Below, one piece after another: positions 1 to 7,646 of a stretch of DNA of 7,646 nt. The notes below the pieces were generated by a model, which was not told the origin of the DNA, did no database searches, and was given only the letters and a program-made list of their open reading frames with translations. The translations under genes and the position numbers were made by a program. This DNA comes from Thermodesulfobacteriales bacterium. GTDB lineage: Bacteria > Desulfobacterota > Thermodesulfobacteria > Thermodesulfobacteriales > Thermodesulfatatoraceae. Each line of letters starts with the position of its first letter. The stretch's first letter is position 1. The stretch is taken from assembly GCA_026985945.1 (NCBI GenBank), contig JALSPN010000231.1:1-7646 (forward strand). Reading direction: 5' to 3'.

Positions 1-1005
1 GGTGGCCCTGGGCACGGTGGCAGACATCGTGCCCCTTAAGGGCGAAAACCGGCTGATTTCGTACTTTGGGCTTCAGGAACTCGAAAAAACCGAAAGAGAA
101 GGTCTTAAGGCCCTGAAAAAGGTCGCCGGCCTTGAAAATGGCAGCCTTGACACCCATAGCATCCTTTTTCGACTGGCACCGAGGATAAATGCCGGGGGGC
201 GCCTCAAGGAGGCCTCTCTGGCCTTCAGACTTCTGGTTACTCACGACCCTTCAGAAGCAGAGACCCTGGCGCAGGAACTCCATCGTTTAAACGCTGAAAG
301 GCAACGCCTGGAAGAACGCATTCTGCGAGAGGCCTGGGAACAAATCAAAGAAAGATGGGGGACGGAGAGGGCCTCTTATGTTCTGGCAAGCCCTGATTGG
401 CCTTTGGGCGTGATCGGGATCGTGGCTTCCCGCCTGCAGGAGACCCTTTATCGTCCGGTGATACTCCTTTCCCTTGCAGAAGGGCTGGCCCGGGGCTCAG
501 GAAGAAGCATCCCCGGAGTAAATCTCTACCAGTGTCTCTGGGAGTGTCGGGAATATCTTAAGGCCTTTGGAGGACACCCCGCCGCAGCCGGTTTAAAGCT
601 CAAACCGGAAAAAATTTCAGATTTTGTCGAGGCCTTTGAGGAGGTAGTGGCCAGACATTTCGAAAAAGGCCCTCCTTTACGACGCCTCCAAGTAGATGCC
701 TGGGTGAGGTTGCGGCACCTTTTGGAGCCCTCTTTTTTGGAAAATTTTTTAAAGCTTGGGCCTTTTGGCCCGGAATATCCGGAGCCCGTCTTTGCCCTTC
801 GCAATTTCGAGGTGCGCACCGCTACTATTCTCAAAGAAAAACATCTCAAGCTTCACCTCTGGCAGGAGGGGCTGAGTATCCCGGCGGTTTACTTTCGGTT
901 CGAAGGAGAGCCTCCCCCTCAGATAAGGGCTCTGGCGGCAAGTCTTGATTTTAGTCCCTTCCAGGGGCGGCAATATCTCCAGTTGCGGATCAAAGATTTA
1001 AAATC

Positions 1006-1009
<4 letters not shown>
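1..1009 (+). CDS. recJ: Single-stranded-DNA-specific exonuclease RecJ, C-terminal part (5' end outside window)
   Basis: RecJ degrades single-stranded DNA 5' to 3' in recombination and repair in the cytoplasm. The first full codon is at base 2 (GTG, read as Val inside the protein). The opening VALGTVADIVPL is an internal RecJ motif, so this is not a start, and roughly 240 N-terminal residues including the catalytic DHH motif are missing. Visible family landmarks, counted from base 2, are FRLAPRINAGGRL (56-68), RLN-x-R (95-100), the DHHA1 stretch GVIGIVASRL (136-145), GSGRSIPG (165-172), and the nucleotide-binding GGHPAAAG (190-197). A C-terminal OB-fold-like segment follows from about 228, including LGPFGPEYPEPVF. 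The gene converges on the HU/IHF-like gene, and their stop codons overlap in TTAA. Identity rests on several collinear family motifs. Confidence 0.95.
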
Positions 1010-2612
<1,603 letters not shown>

Positions 2613-2619
2613 TCAGCCC

Positions 2620-2648
2620 ATAATGCCAGATTTGGGAGAGAAAAAGAA
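2620..2648 (-). promoter_or_regulatory. Possible promoter of the enolase-HU pair
   Basis: Within the 111-bp gap upstream of enolase, the minus strand carries TGGCATTAT, an extended -10-like element (hexamer CATTAT at 2620-2625). A poor -35 candidate (TTCTTT) lies 17 bases further upstream at 2643-2648. Only the -10 part has any merit. The call rests mainly on the need for a promoter after the hairpin at 2667-2687. Confidence 0.25.
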
Positions 2649-2666
2649 GAGTTTTTTAGACCAGAA

Positions 2667-2687
2667 GGGCCCACCTGGGGTGGGCCC
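2667..2687 (-). terminator. GC-rich hairpin downstream of the cytochrome gene, possible terminator
   Basis: A perfect 9-bp inverted repeat (GGGCCCACC / GGTGGGCCC) with a 3-base loop starts 9 bases past the cytochrome TAA. It is very stable, but on the minus strand it is followed by TTCTGGTC rather than a U-run. A T-rich stretch appears only about 17 bases later. It could be an imperfect intrinsic terminator, an mRNA 3'-end stabiliser, or a Rho-assisted end. The position between two units that each have their own ribosome binding site favours a transcript boundary. Confidence 0.5.
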
Positions 2688-2696
2688 CGGAAGGAA

Positions 2697-4031
2697 TTAG
2701 TTTCGCCAGACCCATTCGGTTTTAAGATCTACTTTTTTAGTCTCCTGGAAAAAGAGGACTTCGTTGCCATCAAATTCACCGTAGGGCACATACCAGATTT
2801 TGACATCAATTTCCATCTCATCAGCCAGGAGCTCTCGCCACCGTTTGCCATTCTTTTTGGTATCCCGGTAAGGGAAGGGGATCTCAAAGATTTCCTTTAC
2901 GGGCCTTAAAGGTGGAAGACTTGTATCCCGGATCAAACCACACTTTTCATAAGGGCCTCTGCCCATCTCTTTGCCTCGCCCAAAACGGCCCGGATGGGGC
3001 ATAAAGATGACCTGTTTTTTATAAACTTCTTTTGAATCTTTACCCACGGTCTTAGCGGTCACTTCCAGGACCAGCCGGTTAGGAGTCGGTCAGCCATCCG
3101 GAATGGCATGACCGGCTTTGTTTAGAATTTCCACGTTTACTACCGCAAGCGGTATGACTCCTTCGGCCTTGTTCTTTCTCCAGAAATAGGCCATGGCGTC
3201 CACATCAACATCAAGGGCCATTTTAATCATGTTTTCGTCCCGATAGGCTTCCATATCGTGGCCGAGGCCGCTTTTTTTCATGTGGCAATCCTGACACCTC
3301 TCGTGCCCGCCTTCGGGGATATAGGCAAAAAGATAACTCCCGTAGAGGGTGGCGCACTGGGAGGGGTGTTTTAGCTCAAAATTTGGCCCCAGCCCGTGGC
3401 ATTGGCCACAGAAAATGGATTCACCGAGAGCCGGAGCCTTCTTTACTTTCGGGAATTTGTCAAAGTCATGTTCAAAATTCCCACTTCCATAAACGGCCTT
3501 TTTATCTACCGGACCATCGACCCAGGGATGAATGATGGCCTTTTTTTGATGGCATATCAGGCAACCGATATTCAGGCTGTTGAGTTTCTCTTCCATCTCA
3601 TCAGCCAGGTCATCATTGCCCTCCTTAAGGGCCTTCTTCCAGGTGTAAAGGGTTTGCACGATCTCGCGTGCTACCTCATCGGTGGCCTCGTCAAGCTGGG
3701 GTAAATGGCATTTGGCACAGATCATCAGGTGTTCTACTTTAATATCTCGAATGTCTTTTACCCCGGAGTAAGGCCAGCGTTTAAGGCCCTTCTCAATAGA
3801 GGTAATGATGGTGGGAGCAGTGCGACCGGTCCCATAAAGAGGACGGGCGTGGAGAGAATTCTCCCATTGTTCATAGATCTCTTCGTGACATTCTTTGCAG
3901 GAAGAAGAATCATACCGGGCCGCAAGTTCTGCTATAGTCCGTGCCTTGGAAGGCCCTTCCTTAGCTTTAATACCCGAAACAAAAATAAGAGGAAATGCGA
4001 GAAAACAGAAGAAAAAAAGATATTTAAACAT
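2697..4031 (-). CDS. Exported pentaheme cytochrome c with in-frame TGA (possible selenocysteine at codon 314)
   Basis: The gene would encode a 444-residue periplasmic or surface electron carrier if the TGA at codon 314 is read through. If not, it makes a 313-residue product. Residues 1 to about 23 form a signal peptide (MFKYLFFFCFLAFPLIF, cleavage probably near AKA/KE) with no lipobox. Five c-type heme sites follow: CKECH (45-49), CAKCH (105-109), CLICH (157-161), CGQCH (208-212) and CQDCH (246-250), with many extra His as possible distal ligands. The layout recalls the cytochrome c554-like multiheme family. After the hemes comes NKAGHAIPDG, then TGA, then PTPNRLVLEV and a C-terminal beta-rich-looking domain including DTSLPPLRPVKE. 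No frameshift occurs across the TGA, and the C-terminal part has no start with a ribosome site of its own. The ATG is preceded by AAAGGAGG at 8 bases. Electron donor and acceptor are unknown. A nonsense-mutated pseudogene is the main alternative. Confidence 0.72.
3054..3076 (-). promoter_or_regulatory. Candidate SECIS-like stem-loop downstream of the TGA
   Basis: Fourteen to 36 bases after the TGA the transcript can fold by pairing GGUC with GACC. This extends through a U-G pair and, past one bulged C, two more pairs, giving about 7 bp. The loop is CUGGAAGU, whose centre is GGAA. Position and loop G residues are compatible with bacterial SECIS elements. The stem is short, however, and competing folds exist, for example CCGG with CUGG around loop CUGGUC. 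Folding was judged by eye only. Confidence 0.25.
3090..3092 (-). other. In-frame TGA codon, candidate selenocysteine codon
   Basis: The codon is TGA on the minus strand, with GGC (Gly) before and CCG (Pro) after it. The reading frame is open for 313 codons upstream and 130 codons downstream. The flanking protein motif is GHAIPDG-x-PTPNR. TGA serves as a normal stop for enolase and for the Roadblock gene in this window, so a context-dependent readout would be required. I infer that the position could be Cys in relatives; this was not tested. Confidence 0.5.
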
Positions 4032-4039
4032 TTAAACGA

Positions 4040-4047
4040 CCTCCTTT
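4040..4047 (-). promoter_or_regulatory. Strong Shine-Dalgarno site of the cytochrome gene
   Basis: AAAGGAGG lies 8 bases upstream of the ATG at 4031 on the minus strand. This near-ideal site supports the chosen start and suggests the gene is, or recently was, well translated. Confidence 0.85.
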
Positions 4048-4091
4048 GTGAAGGTTTTTCTTTTATTAACACAAATTTCGAAAATAAGACA

Positions 4092-4097
4092 AGTATA
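4092..4097 (-). promoter_or_regulatory. Possible -10 element of the cytochrome promoter
   Basis: In the AT-rich 155-bp gap between the sensor and cytochrome genes, the minus strand has TATACT within TTTTATACTTG, about 60 bases before the cytochrome ATG. No convincing -35 hexamer lies 16-18 bases upstream. An alternative pair is TTGTCT and TTAATA, slightly downstream. The rest of the gap shows no gene and no clear terminator. Confidence 0.3.
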
Positions 4098-4186
4098 AAA
4101 TGATGATTTGAAAGAACTTTTTGCTTGGGGATAGGGTTTAAGAATTTTATTGATAGATCCTGCTCTTGAATTCAGAATGAAATAAA

Positions 4187-5008
4187 TTAGAGAACTAAAG
4201 AATCATCATCTAACATCTTTTCCATCGTTTTTTGACTCTTACGAAGTCTTTCTATAGAAATTGCAAGTTTGGTAATCTCATCTCGAGTCTGATCCTCTAC
4301 CAGATTAGAAACCCCAAGATCGACGTCAAGATTACCAAGGCTCATCTCCCGCACTTTCTGGGTAAGATCAGAAAGGGGTGTTAAAAGTTCGAAGCGGACC
4401 AATCCGTACAGGAAGACAGTAATCACAAAAAAGGCCACTGCCCCACCCAAAGAGATAGATTCTCCCAAAAGGTCAAGAAGGTCCTGATTAAAAAAAGTTA
4501 CTCGTATAACTCCCGCCACATCACCAAGGCGCAAAGAAGGAGCCCCTTTAGTGGCCTCATGACAAGAGATACAACTCTTTTTCACTACTAGGGGTTTCTC
4601 ATAACGGAATGTCTCTTTTTGAAATTTCCATTTTTCTTCTGAAGTAAAGGTTCGCCAATCAAAGGAGAGTTTCACTTGAGAAGAGGTGGCCGAATTAACA
4701 ATGTAATTTACGATCTCGGGATCATGAGGTCGGAAAAATTCTATTTCGTCTCCAGTCTTTTCGTTAACACCACTTGCCCTTGCAACCATTTTAAGATTTT
4801 CGTTTTTAAGCACCCAAAAGCCGCCAAATTTGTCTGCGGTCTCTAAAAGCCCTTCTACGAGGTTAGCTATCTCGCGGGCACTTTCTAACAACTCTTTTTG
4901 TTGCACTTGACGGGCACTCTGATAGATACCCATTGCTCCCAGAGCCAGAACCAAGATCAAAAAAAGGGCTACTTTATCAGCAAGGCTCAAGCGCTGAATC
5001 TTTTTCAT
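4187..5008 (-). CDS. Membrane-bound c-type heme sensor with HAMP domain and no output domain
   Basis: This 273-residue inner-membrane protein has a short cytoplasmic N-terminus, TM1 (about 13-30), a periplasmic domain (about 31-186), TM2 (about 187-206) and a HAMP segment (about 207-262; LLTPLSDLTQKVREM, then GNLDVDL and RDEITKLAISIERLRKS). The periplasmic part contains one c-type heme site, CISCH (146-150). It sits in a context like the Tll0287-like/DUF3365 heme-sensor family, including FRPHDPEI and SFDWRTFTSEEKW. Such domains usually precede kinase, cyclase or chemotaxis outputs, but here the protein ends just after HAMP with an acidic tail. It probably senses redox state or a gas ligand and passes a conformational signal to a partner. 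The ATG overlaps the upstream stop as ATGA, and AGGAGG lies 6 bases before it. It is the last gene of the three-gene cassette. Confidence 0.82.
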   Translation of the reverse strand: MKKIQRLSLADKVALFLILVLALGAMGIYQSARQVQQKELLESAREIANLVEGLLETADKFGGFWVLKNENLKMVARASGVNEKTGDEIEFFRPHDPEIVNYIVNSATSSQVKLSFDWRTFTSEEKWKFQKETFRYEKPLVVKKSCISCHEATKGAPSLRLGDVAGVIRVTFFNQDLLDLLGESISLGGAVAFFVITVFLYGLVRFELLTPLSDLTQKVREMSLGNLDVDLGVSNLVEDQTRDEITKLAISIERLRKSQKTMEKMLDDDSLVL

Positions 5009-5613
5009 TTGTTTCCTCCTACTCTGATAATCTCCTTGGCCTTGTTGATTGCCAATTGAGAAAGGCGAGGATCATCAATTTCAGACTTAAGGGCCTTGAG
5101 GAAAAGGCTAGCGTTTGATAAGGGAAGCCCTTTTTCTGTAGCTTCTGCTTCCTTCAAGGCCTTTTTTACTATAAGTTTAGCTGCCGGGCCGTAATGAGTA
5201 ACTAGAAATTTCACAAGTTCGTTAAAAAGCACAAGCGGCACAAGTTCTTCTTTGGTTGCTGAAGTGAAGCCCCCCTTCGGGGCCAACCTTTCCAGCTTAA
5301 GACTTAAAGCGTTTAAGGCCACACTGACCAGGGGACTAGGAGAAGGGGTCTTTAAAAGTAAGAGGACTTGATAGCCATTTAAGTTTTTGACCACCAGAGA
5401 GCCTCTTTCAAAAATTGCTACTAACTCTTGGGCTTCATCCTGGGCCTCTTGAGCAAAAGTGGCATGAATTTCCTCAAAATAGTGATAAAGGTTTTCCTGT
5501 AACTCCGAGCTAAAAACTTCGGGAAGATGAGAAAATATGGGTTTTCCTTCACGGCTCACCAAAATTCCATTTACGTCCTCTAGTTTGATCAAATTCGTAA
5601 GAAAGACCTTCAT
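5005..5613 (-). CDS. Roadblock/LC7-like protein with C-terminal helical domain
   Basis: The protein has 202 residues, is cytoplasmic, and has no signal or TM segment. Residues 8 to about 110 look like a Roadblock/LC7 (MglB-like) domain: LEDVNGILVSREGKPIFSHL, a middle helix, then LVAIFERGSLVVKNLNGYQVLLLL and a closing helix. Roadblock proteins often regulate small Ras-like GTPases such as MglA. The C-terminal half (about 122-200) is helical, with YGPAAKLIVKKAL and a later SEIDDPRLSQLA. This pattern recalls helical modules seen beside Roadblock domains, but I cannot name it with certainty. An ATG at 5664 in the same frame would add 17 residues inside the upstream gene. I chose 5613 because it follows the upstream TAG by two bases, has an AAAAGGGG ribosome site 5 bases away, and begins where the domain begins. 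It overlaps the heme-sensor gene by 4 bases, which implies coupled translation. Its precise role is unknown. Confidence 0.75.
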   Translation of the reverse strand: MKVFLTNLIKLEDVNGILVSREGKPIFSHLPEVFSSELQENLYHYFEEIHATFAQEAQDEAQELVAIFERGSLVVKNLNGYQVLLLLKTPSPSPLVSVALNALSLKLERLAPKGGFTSATKEELVPLVLFNELVKFLVTHYGPAAKLIVKKALKEAEATEKGLPLSNASLFLKALKSEIDDPRLSQLAINKAKEIIRVGGNK

Positions 5614-5615
5614 TA

Positions 5616-6422
5616 CTACCCCTTTTGAGGTTCGATAACTTCGAGAAGCTTTTTGTTCCACCAAAGAAGCCCCTTTCGGGCCCTTCCTGCTAGGGCCATA
5701 ACTTTGGTATTATCCTGTATAATGCCTGCGTAGAGCTTTTTTCGACCTGAAATGGCAAATCCTTTGAGTTCTCCCATGCCCAAGAGACTTCCCACCTCTC
5801 GTAGCTGGAAGATGCCGTAAGAGACAAAGCCAGAAAGCTCCTCTACCTCTCCTTCTCCTACGCTTTCCTGCATTTCCCCTTCGGAATTAAGGAGAAGAGC
5901 GAAATGTATCTCAGGAAACTGTTCCTGAACTTTTTTAAGAGGAGAGGGTTTCTCCAGCTCGGGACCTTCAGGCGGGTTTAGCTCCAAGGCTTTTTCAAAA
6001 AGATCTTCGTTGAAAAAAGTCTCCGCCCCCTGAGCTTCGTCCTCTTGCCGAACAGCCTCAATGAGGAGAGCGGGAATCGGGCCTTTTAGATTCCCTTTTT
6101 CCGGCCACACTACCGGTCGGCGTACCTCGAAATGCCCTTCTGAAAGGCCCACCAAAAAACGAAAGGCCTCAAAAGCTTCTTTTTCCTCATCTCCTACTAT
6201 TTCAGCATGATATAAATTGGGGCCTTCAAGATAAACTTTGCCCACGGCATGTTGTAAGACAACTTCAATTACATGGCGACCTTGGCGGCTAGAAAAAAGC
6301 TGTAAAATATCTGCTAGAGGAATATCACGAAGCTCACCCTCCATAATGGGAGGGCCATTTAATTTGTTTACACGGCGATCAATTTCCTGCGCCGTATTTT
6401 CCTTATGGAAGGAGTGCGTCAT
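5616..6422 (-). CDS. DUF4388 (PATAN) plus Roadblock-like signalling protein
   Basis: This cytoplasmic protein has 268 residues. Residues 28-130 match the DUF4388/PATAN pattern: MEGELRDIPLADILQLFSS, GKVYLEGPNLYHAE, a helical stretch, SEGHFEVRRP, then IPALLIEAVRQEDE. A variable acidic linker (131-162) leads to a second, Roadblock-like domain (about 163-263) with FPEIHFALLLNSEGE, an alpha-helical middle, ELKGFAISGRKKLYAGIIQDN and a closing helix. DUF4388 proteins are known in bacterial signalling, often with response regulators, and Roadblock domains work with small GTPases. The joint presence suggests a scaffold or regulator. The start at 6422 has AAAGGAGT close upstream, whereas the internal Met27 at the domain edge has no ribosome site. 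It is the first gene of the cassette, 55 bp after rnr with no terminator between, so it may share the rnr transcript. Domain names are recognised by eye; no function is assigned. Confidence 0.8.
   Translation of the reverse strand: MTHSFHKENTAQEIDRRVNKLNGPPIMEGELRDIPLADILQLFSSRQGRHVIEVVLQHAVGKVYLEGPNLYHAEIVGDEEKEAFEAFRFLVGLSEGHFEVRRPVVWPEKGNLKGPIPALLIEAVRQEDEAQGAETFFNEDLFEKALELNPPEGPELEKPSPLKKVQEQFPEIHFALLLNSEGEMQESVGEGEVEELSGFVSYGIFQLREVGSLLGMGELKGFAISGRKKLYAGIIQDNTKVMALAGRARKGLLWWNKKLLEVIEPQKG
5619..5626 (-). promoter_or_regulatory. Ribosome binding site choosing the 5613 start
   Basis: AAAAGGGG on the minus strand ends 5 bases before the ATG at 5613 and overlaps the last codons and stop of the upstream gene. 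It supports the shorter start of the Roadblock gene and translational coupling with the gene before it. Confidence 0.5.
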
Positions 6423-6427
6423 TTAAG

Positions 6428-6435
6428 ACTCCTTT
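6428..6435 (-). promoter_or_regulatory. Shine-Dalgarno site choosing the 6422 start
   Basis: AAAGGAGT on the minus strand lies about 5 bases before the ATG at 6422. The competing internal ATG at 6344 is preceded by pyrimidine-rich sequence without a site, so the longer start is preferred. Confidence 0.65.
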
Positions 6436-6477
6436 GAGGGCTTTTTATCTACTTTTCGGAAAGAAGAGGAAGGAGAA

Positions 6478-7646
6478 TTAATTTGGAGAATTTATCTTTT
6501 CAATCAATTCGAAAGTGATGTGACGGCGGGAAACATTTACTTCCTTCACTTTAACAAGAACAATGTCTCCCACCTGAAAAATCTTACCGGTATGCCTTCC
6601 TACAAGGCGGTGTCTTTTTTCATCTAGAATATAATAATCGTCGGAAAGATCTACCAGACGCACTACCCCAGAAGTGTAAATATCGAAAAGTTCAACGAAG
6701 AATCCAAAGGCTGTAACCGCCGAAATAACCCCTTTGAAGACCTCTCCTACATGTTCTTTCATGAGCATCACGCGCACTCGATCAAGGGCCTCTCTTTCGG
6801 CTTCCATGGCTACCCTTTCTCGTTCGGAAAGGTGTCTGCCCATCCCCTCAAGTTCTTCTAGGAGATAAGGAGATCTTCTCTTTTTGAGGGCGGCCTTTAA
6901 GGCTCGGTGGACAACGAGATCGGGATACCTGCGGATAGGAGAAGTAAAGTGGCAATAGCATTCCGAAGCCAGGCCAAAATGGCCGATATTTTCAGGGGAG
7001 TATTTGGCCTGTTTAAGAGAACGCAAAAGTATAGTGTTTACAAGGTAAGCATAAGGCTTTCCTTCCACCATCTCGATAACCATTTGAAACCATGAAGGTT
7101 CAGGCTCGCGCGGACGTTTAAGTTCCAGACCCAGGGTGGCTGCAAACTCCACAAATTCCTTAAGCCTTTCAAGGTCTGGATGTTCGTGGACTCGGTAAAG
7201 AATAGGATAACCCTTTTCGGTAAGGAATTCAGCCACCGCTTCGTTGGCAGCAATCATAAATTCTTCGATAATGAAATGGGCAAAGTGTCTTTCCCGCCTG
7301 ACAATGTCTTCGGGCCGCCCCTGGGTATCGAGGACTACCTCAGGTTCTGGAAGATCAAAATCGATACTTCCCCGTGCCAGTCTCTTTTCCCTTAAGAGGC
7401 GGCAAAGAGTCGCCGCATTTTCAAGAGAAGTTAGGAGGCGTTTGTATTTTCGTCTTATCCTGGGAATTCGATCCACCACTATGGATTTTACGAGATTGTA
7501 GGTAAGGCGTTCGTGGCTCTTGATTACCGCTTCACAAAAGCGCATCCGGCGCCGATTTCCTTCCCGGTCAAAATCCAGCACCACCACCATTGCCAGACGG
7601 TCAACCCTGGGATTGAGACTACACAGATGGTTGGAGAGCTTTTCCG
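6478..7646 (-). CDS. rnr: Ribonuclease R, C-terminal part (5' end outside window)
   Basis: RNase R is a processive 3'-5' exoribonuclease that degrades structured RNA in the cytoplasm. The open frame runs to the window edge without a stop and begins with EKLSNHLCSLNPRVDRLAMV, the internal RNase R motif that follows the catalytic region. The Met at 7590 is therefore not a start. The Asp-rich catalytic cluster and the cold-shock domains lie outside. Inside are EEFMIAANEAVAEFL (about 7263-7219) and the strongly conserved YSPENIGHFGLASE, followed by HFTSPIRRYPDLVVHR of the RNB domain (about 7002-6904). A C-terminal S1 RNA-binding domain (about 6744-6490; GVISAVTAFGFFVEL to VNVSRRHITFELI) ends the protein. 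It stops soon after S1 and lacks the long Lys-rich tail of the E. coli enzyme. The stop is TAA. RNase II lacks this exact SNHLCSLNP/SPENIGHFGLA pattern, so rnr is preferred. Confidence 0.95.
   Translation of the reverse strand, partial: EKLSNHLCSLNPRVDRLAMVVVLDFDREGNRRRMRFCEAVIKSHERLTYNLVKSIVVDRIPRIRRKYKRLLTSLENAATLCRLLREKRLARGSIDFDLPEPEVVLDTQGRPEDIVRRERHFAHFIIEEFMIAANEAVAEFLTEKGYPILYRVHEHPDLERLKEFVEFAATLGLELKRPREPEPSWFQMVIEMVEGKPYAYLVNTILLRSLKQAKYSPENIGHFGLASECYCHFTSPIRRYPDLVVHRALKAALKKRRSPYLLEELEGMGRHLSERERVAMEAEREALDRVRVMLMKEHVGEVFKGVISAVTAFGFFVELFDIYTSGVVRLVDLSDDYYILDEKRHRLVGRHTGKIFQVGDIVLVKVKEVNVSRRHITFELIEKINSPN

Noticed and set aside
2697..3062. A separate 121-residue gene starting at GTG 3062
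   Set aside because: The start has no ribosome site, and the conserved-looking PTPNRLVLEV lies upstream of it in the same frame. The segment is better read as the C-terminal part of the cytochrome gene.
3090..3092. Genome-wide reassignment of TGA to Trp or Gly
   Set aside because: TGA is the natural terminator of the enolase and Roadblock genes in this window, at positions where the proteins have normal family ends or a coupled overlap, and Trp is encoded by TGG.
3396..4103. Two plus-strand open frames (3396-3704 and 3705-4103) opposite the cytochrome gene
   Set aside because: They mirror the heme-motif-bearing gene on the minus strand, have no good ribosome sites and show no recognisable domains. 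They are shadows of the real gene.
4032..4186. Small RNA, riboswitch or terminator in the gap before the cytochrome gene
   Set aside because: The gap is AT-rich with no hairpin of useful length and no recognised riboswitch core. Only a weak promoter-like -10 could be supported.
5614..5664. Longer start of the Roadblock gene at ATG 5664
   Set aside because: The 17 extra residues lie entirely inside the upstream coding region and precede the domain. The ATG at 5613 has better spacing and a ribosome-site-like AAAAGGGG.
7588..7590. Start codon of RNase R at 7590
   Set aside because: The frame continues upstream to the window edge with the conserved RNase R motif LSNHLCSLNPRVDRLA, so this Met is internal.

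Overview
The window reads as chromosomal DNA from a thermophilic, anaerobic, respiratory bacterium, most likely of the Desulfobacterota/Thermodesulfobacteria type. The basis is Lys/Glu/Arg-rich proteins, a periplasmic multiheme cytochrome c, a heme-binding membrane sensor, DUF4388/Roadblock signalling proteins, and strong AAAGGAGG ribosome binding sites. This placement is an inference from protein character, not from a marker gene. Seven of the eight genes lie on the minus strand. Only the partial recJ is on the plus strand.

Layout, left to right. (1) 1-1009 (+): the 3' part of recJ, whose start is outside the window. (2) 1006-2585 (-): an enolase-HU/IHF pair, overlapping by GTGA. The HU/IHF-like gene ends tail-to-tail with recJ, their stop codons sharing the palindrome TTAA. 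(3) 2697-4031 (-): a pentaheme cytochrome c gene with its own ribosome binding site. It is broken by one in-frame TGA at 3090-3092, and the same frame continues for 130 more sense codons to a TAA. (4) 4187-6422 (-): three tightly packed genes, encoding in transcription order a DUF4388+Roadblock protein, a Roadblock protein with a helical C-terminal part, and a two-TM heme-binding HAMP protein with no output domain. (5) 6478-7646 (-): the 3' part of rnr (RNase R), 55 bp upstream of that cassette and possibly in the same transcript. No stretch longer than about 155 bp lacks a gene.

Two points stand out. The first is the cytochrome's in-frame TGA. It falls just after a GHAIPDG motif and before PTPNR, with intact coding capacity on both sides and a possible stem-loop at a bacterial-SECIS-like distance. 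Selenocysteine insertion is the leading explanation; a nonsense mutation or sequencing error is the alternative. TGA ends two other genes here, so the code as a whole is not reassigned. The second is the three-gene cassette, which looks like a redox or ligand sensor coupled to a Roadblock/DUF4388 module of the kind linked to small GTPases and surface behaviour. No GTPase or kinase is visible in the window, so the output is unknown.
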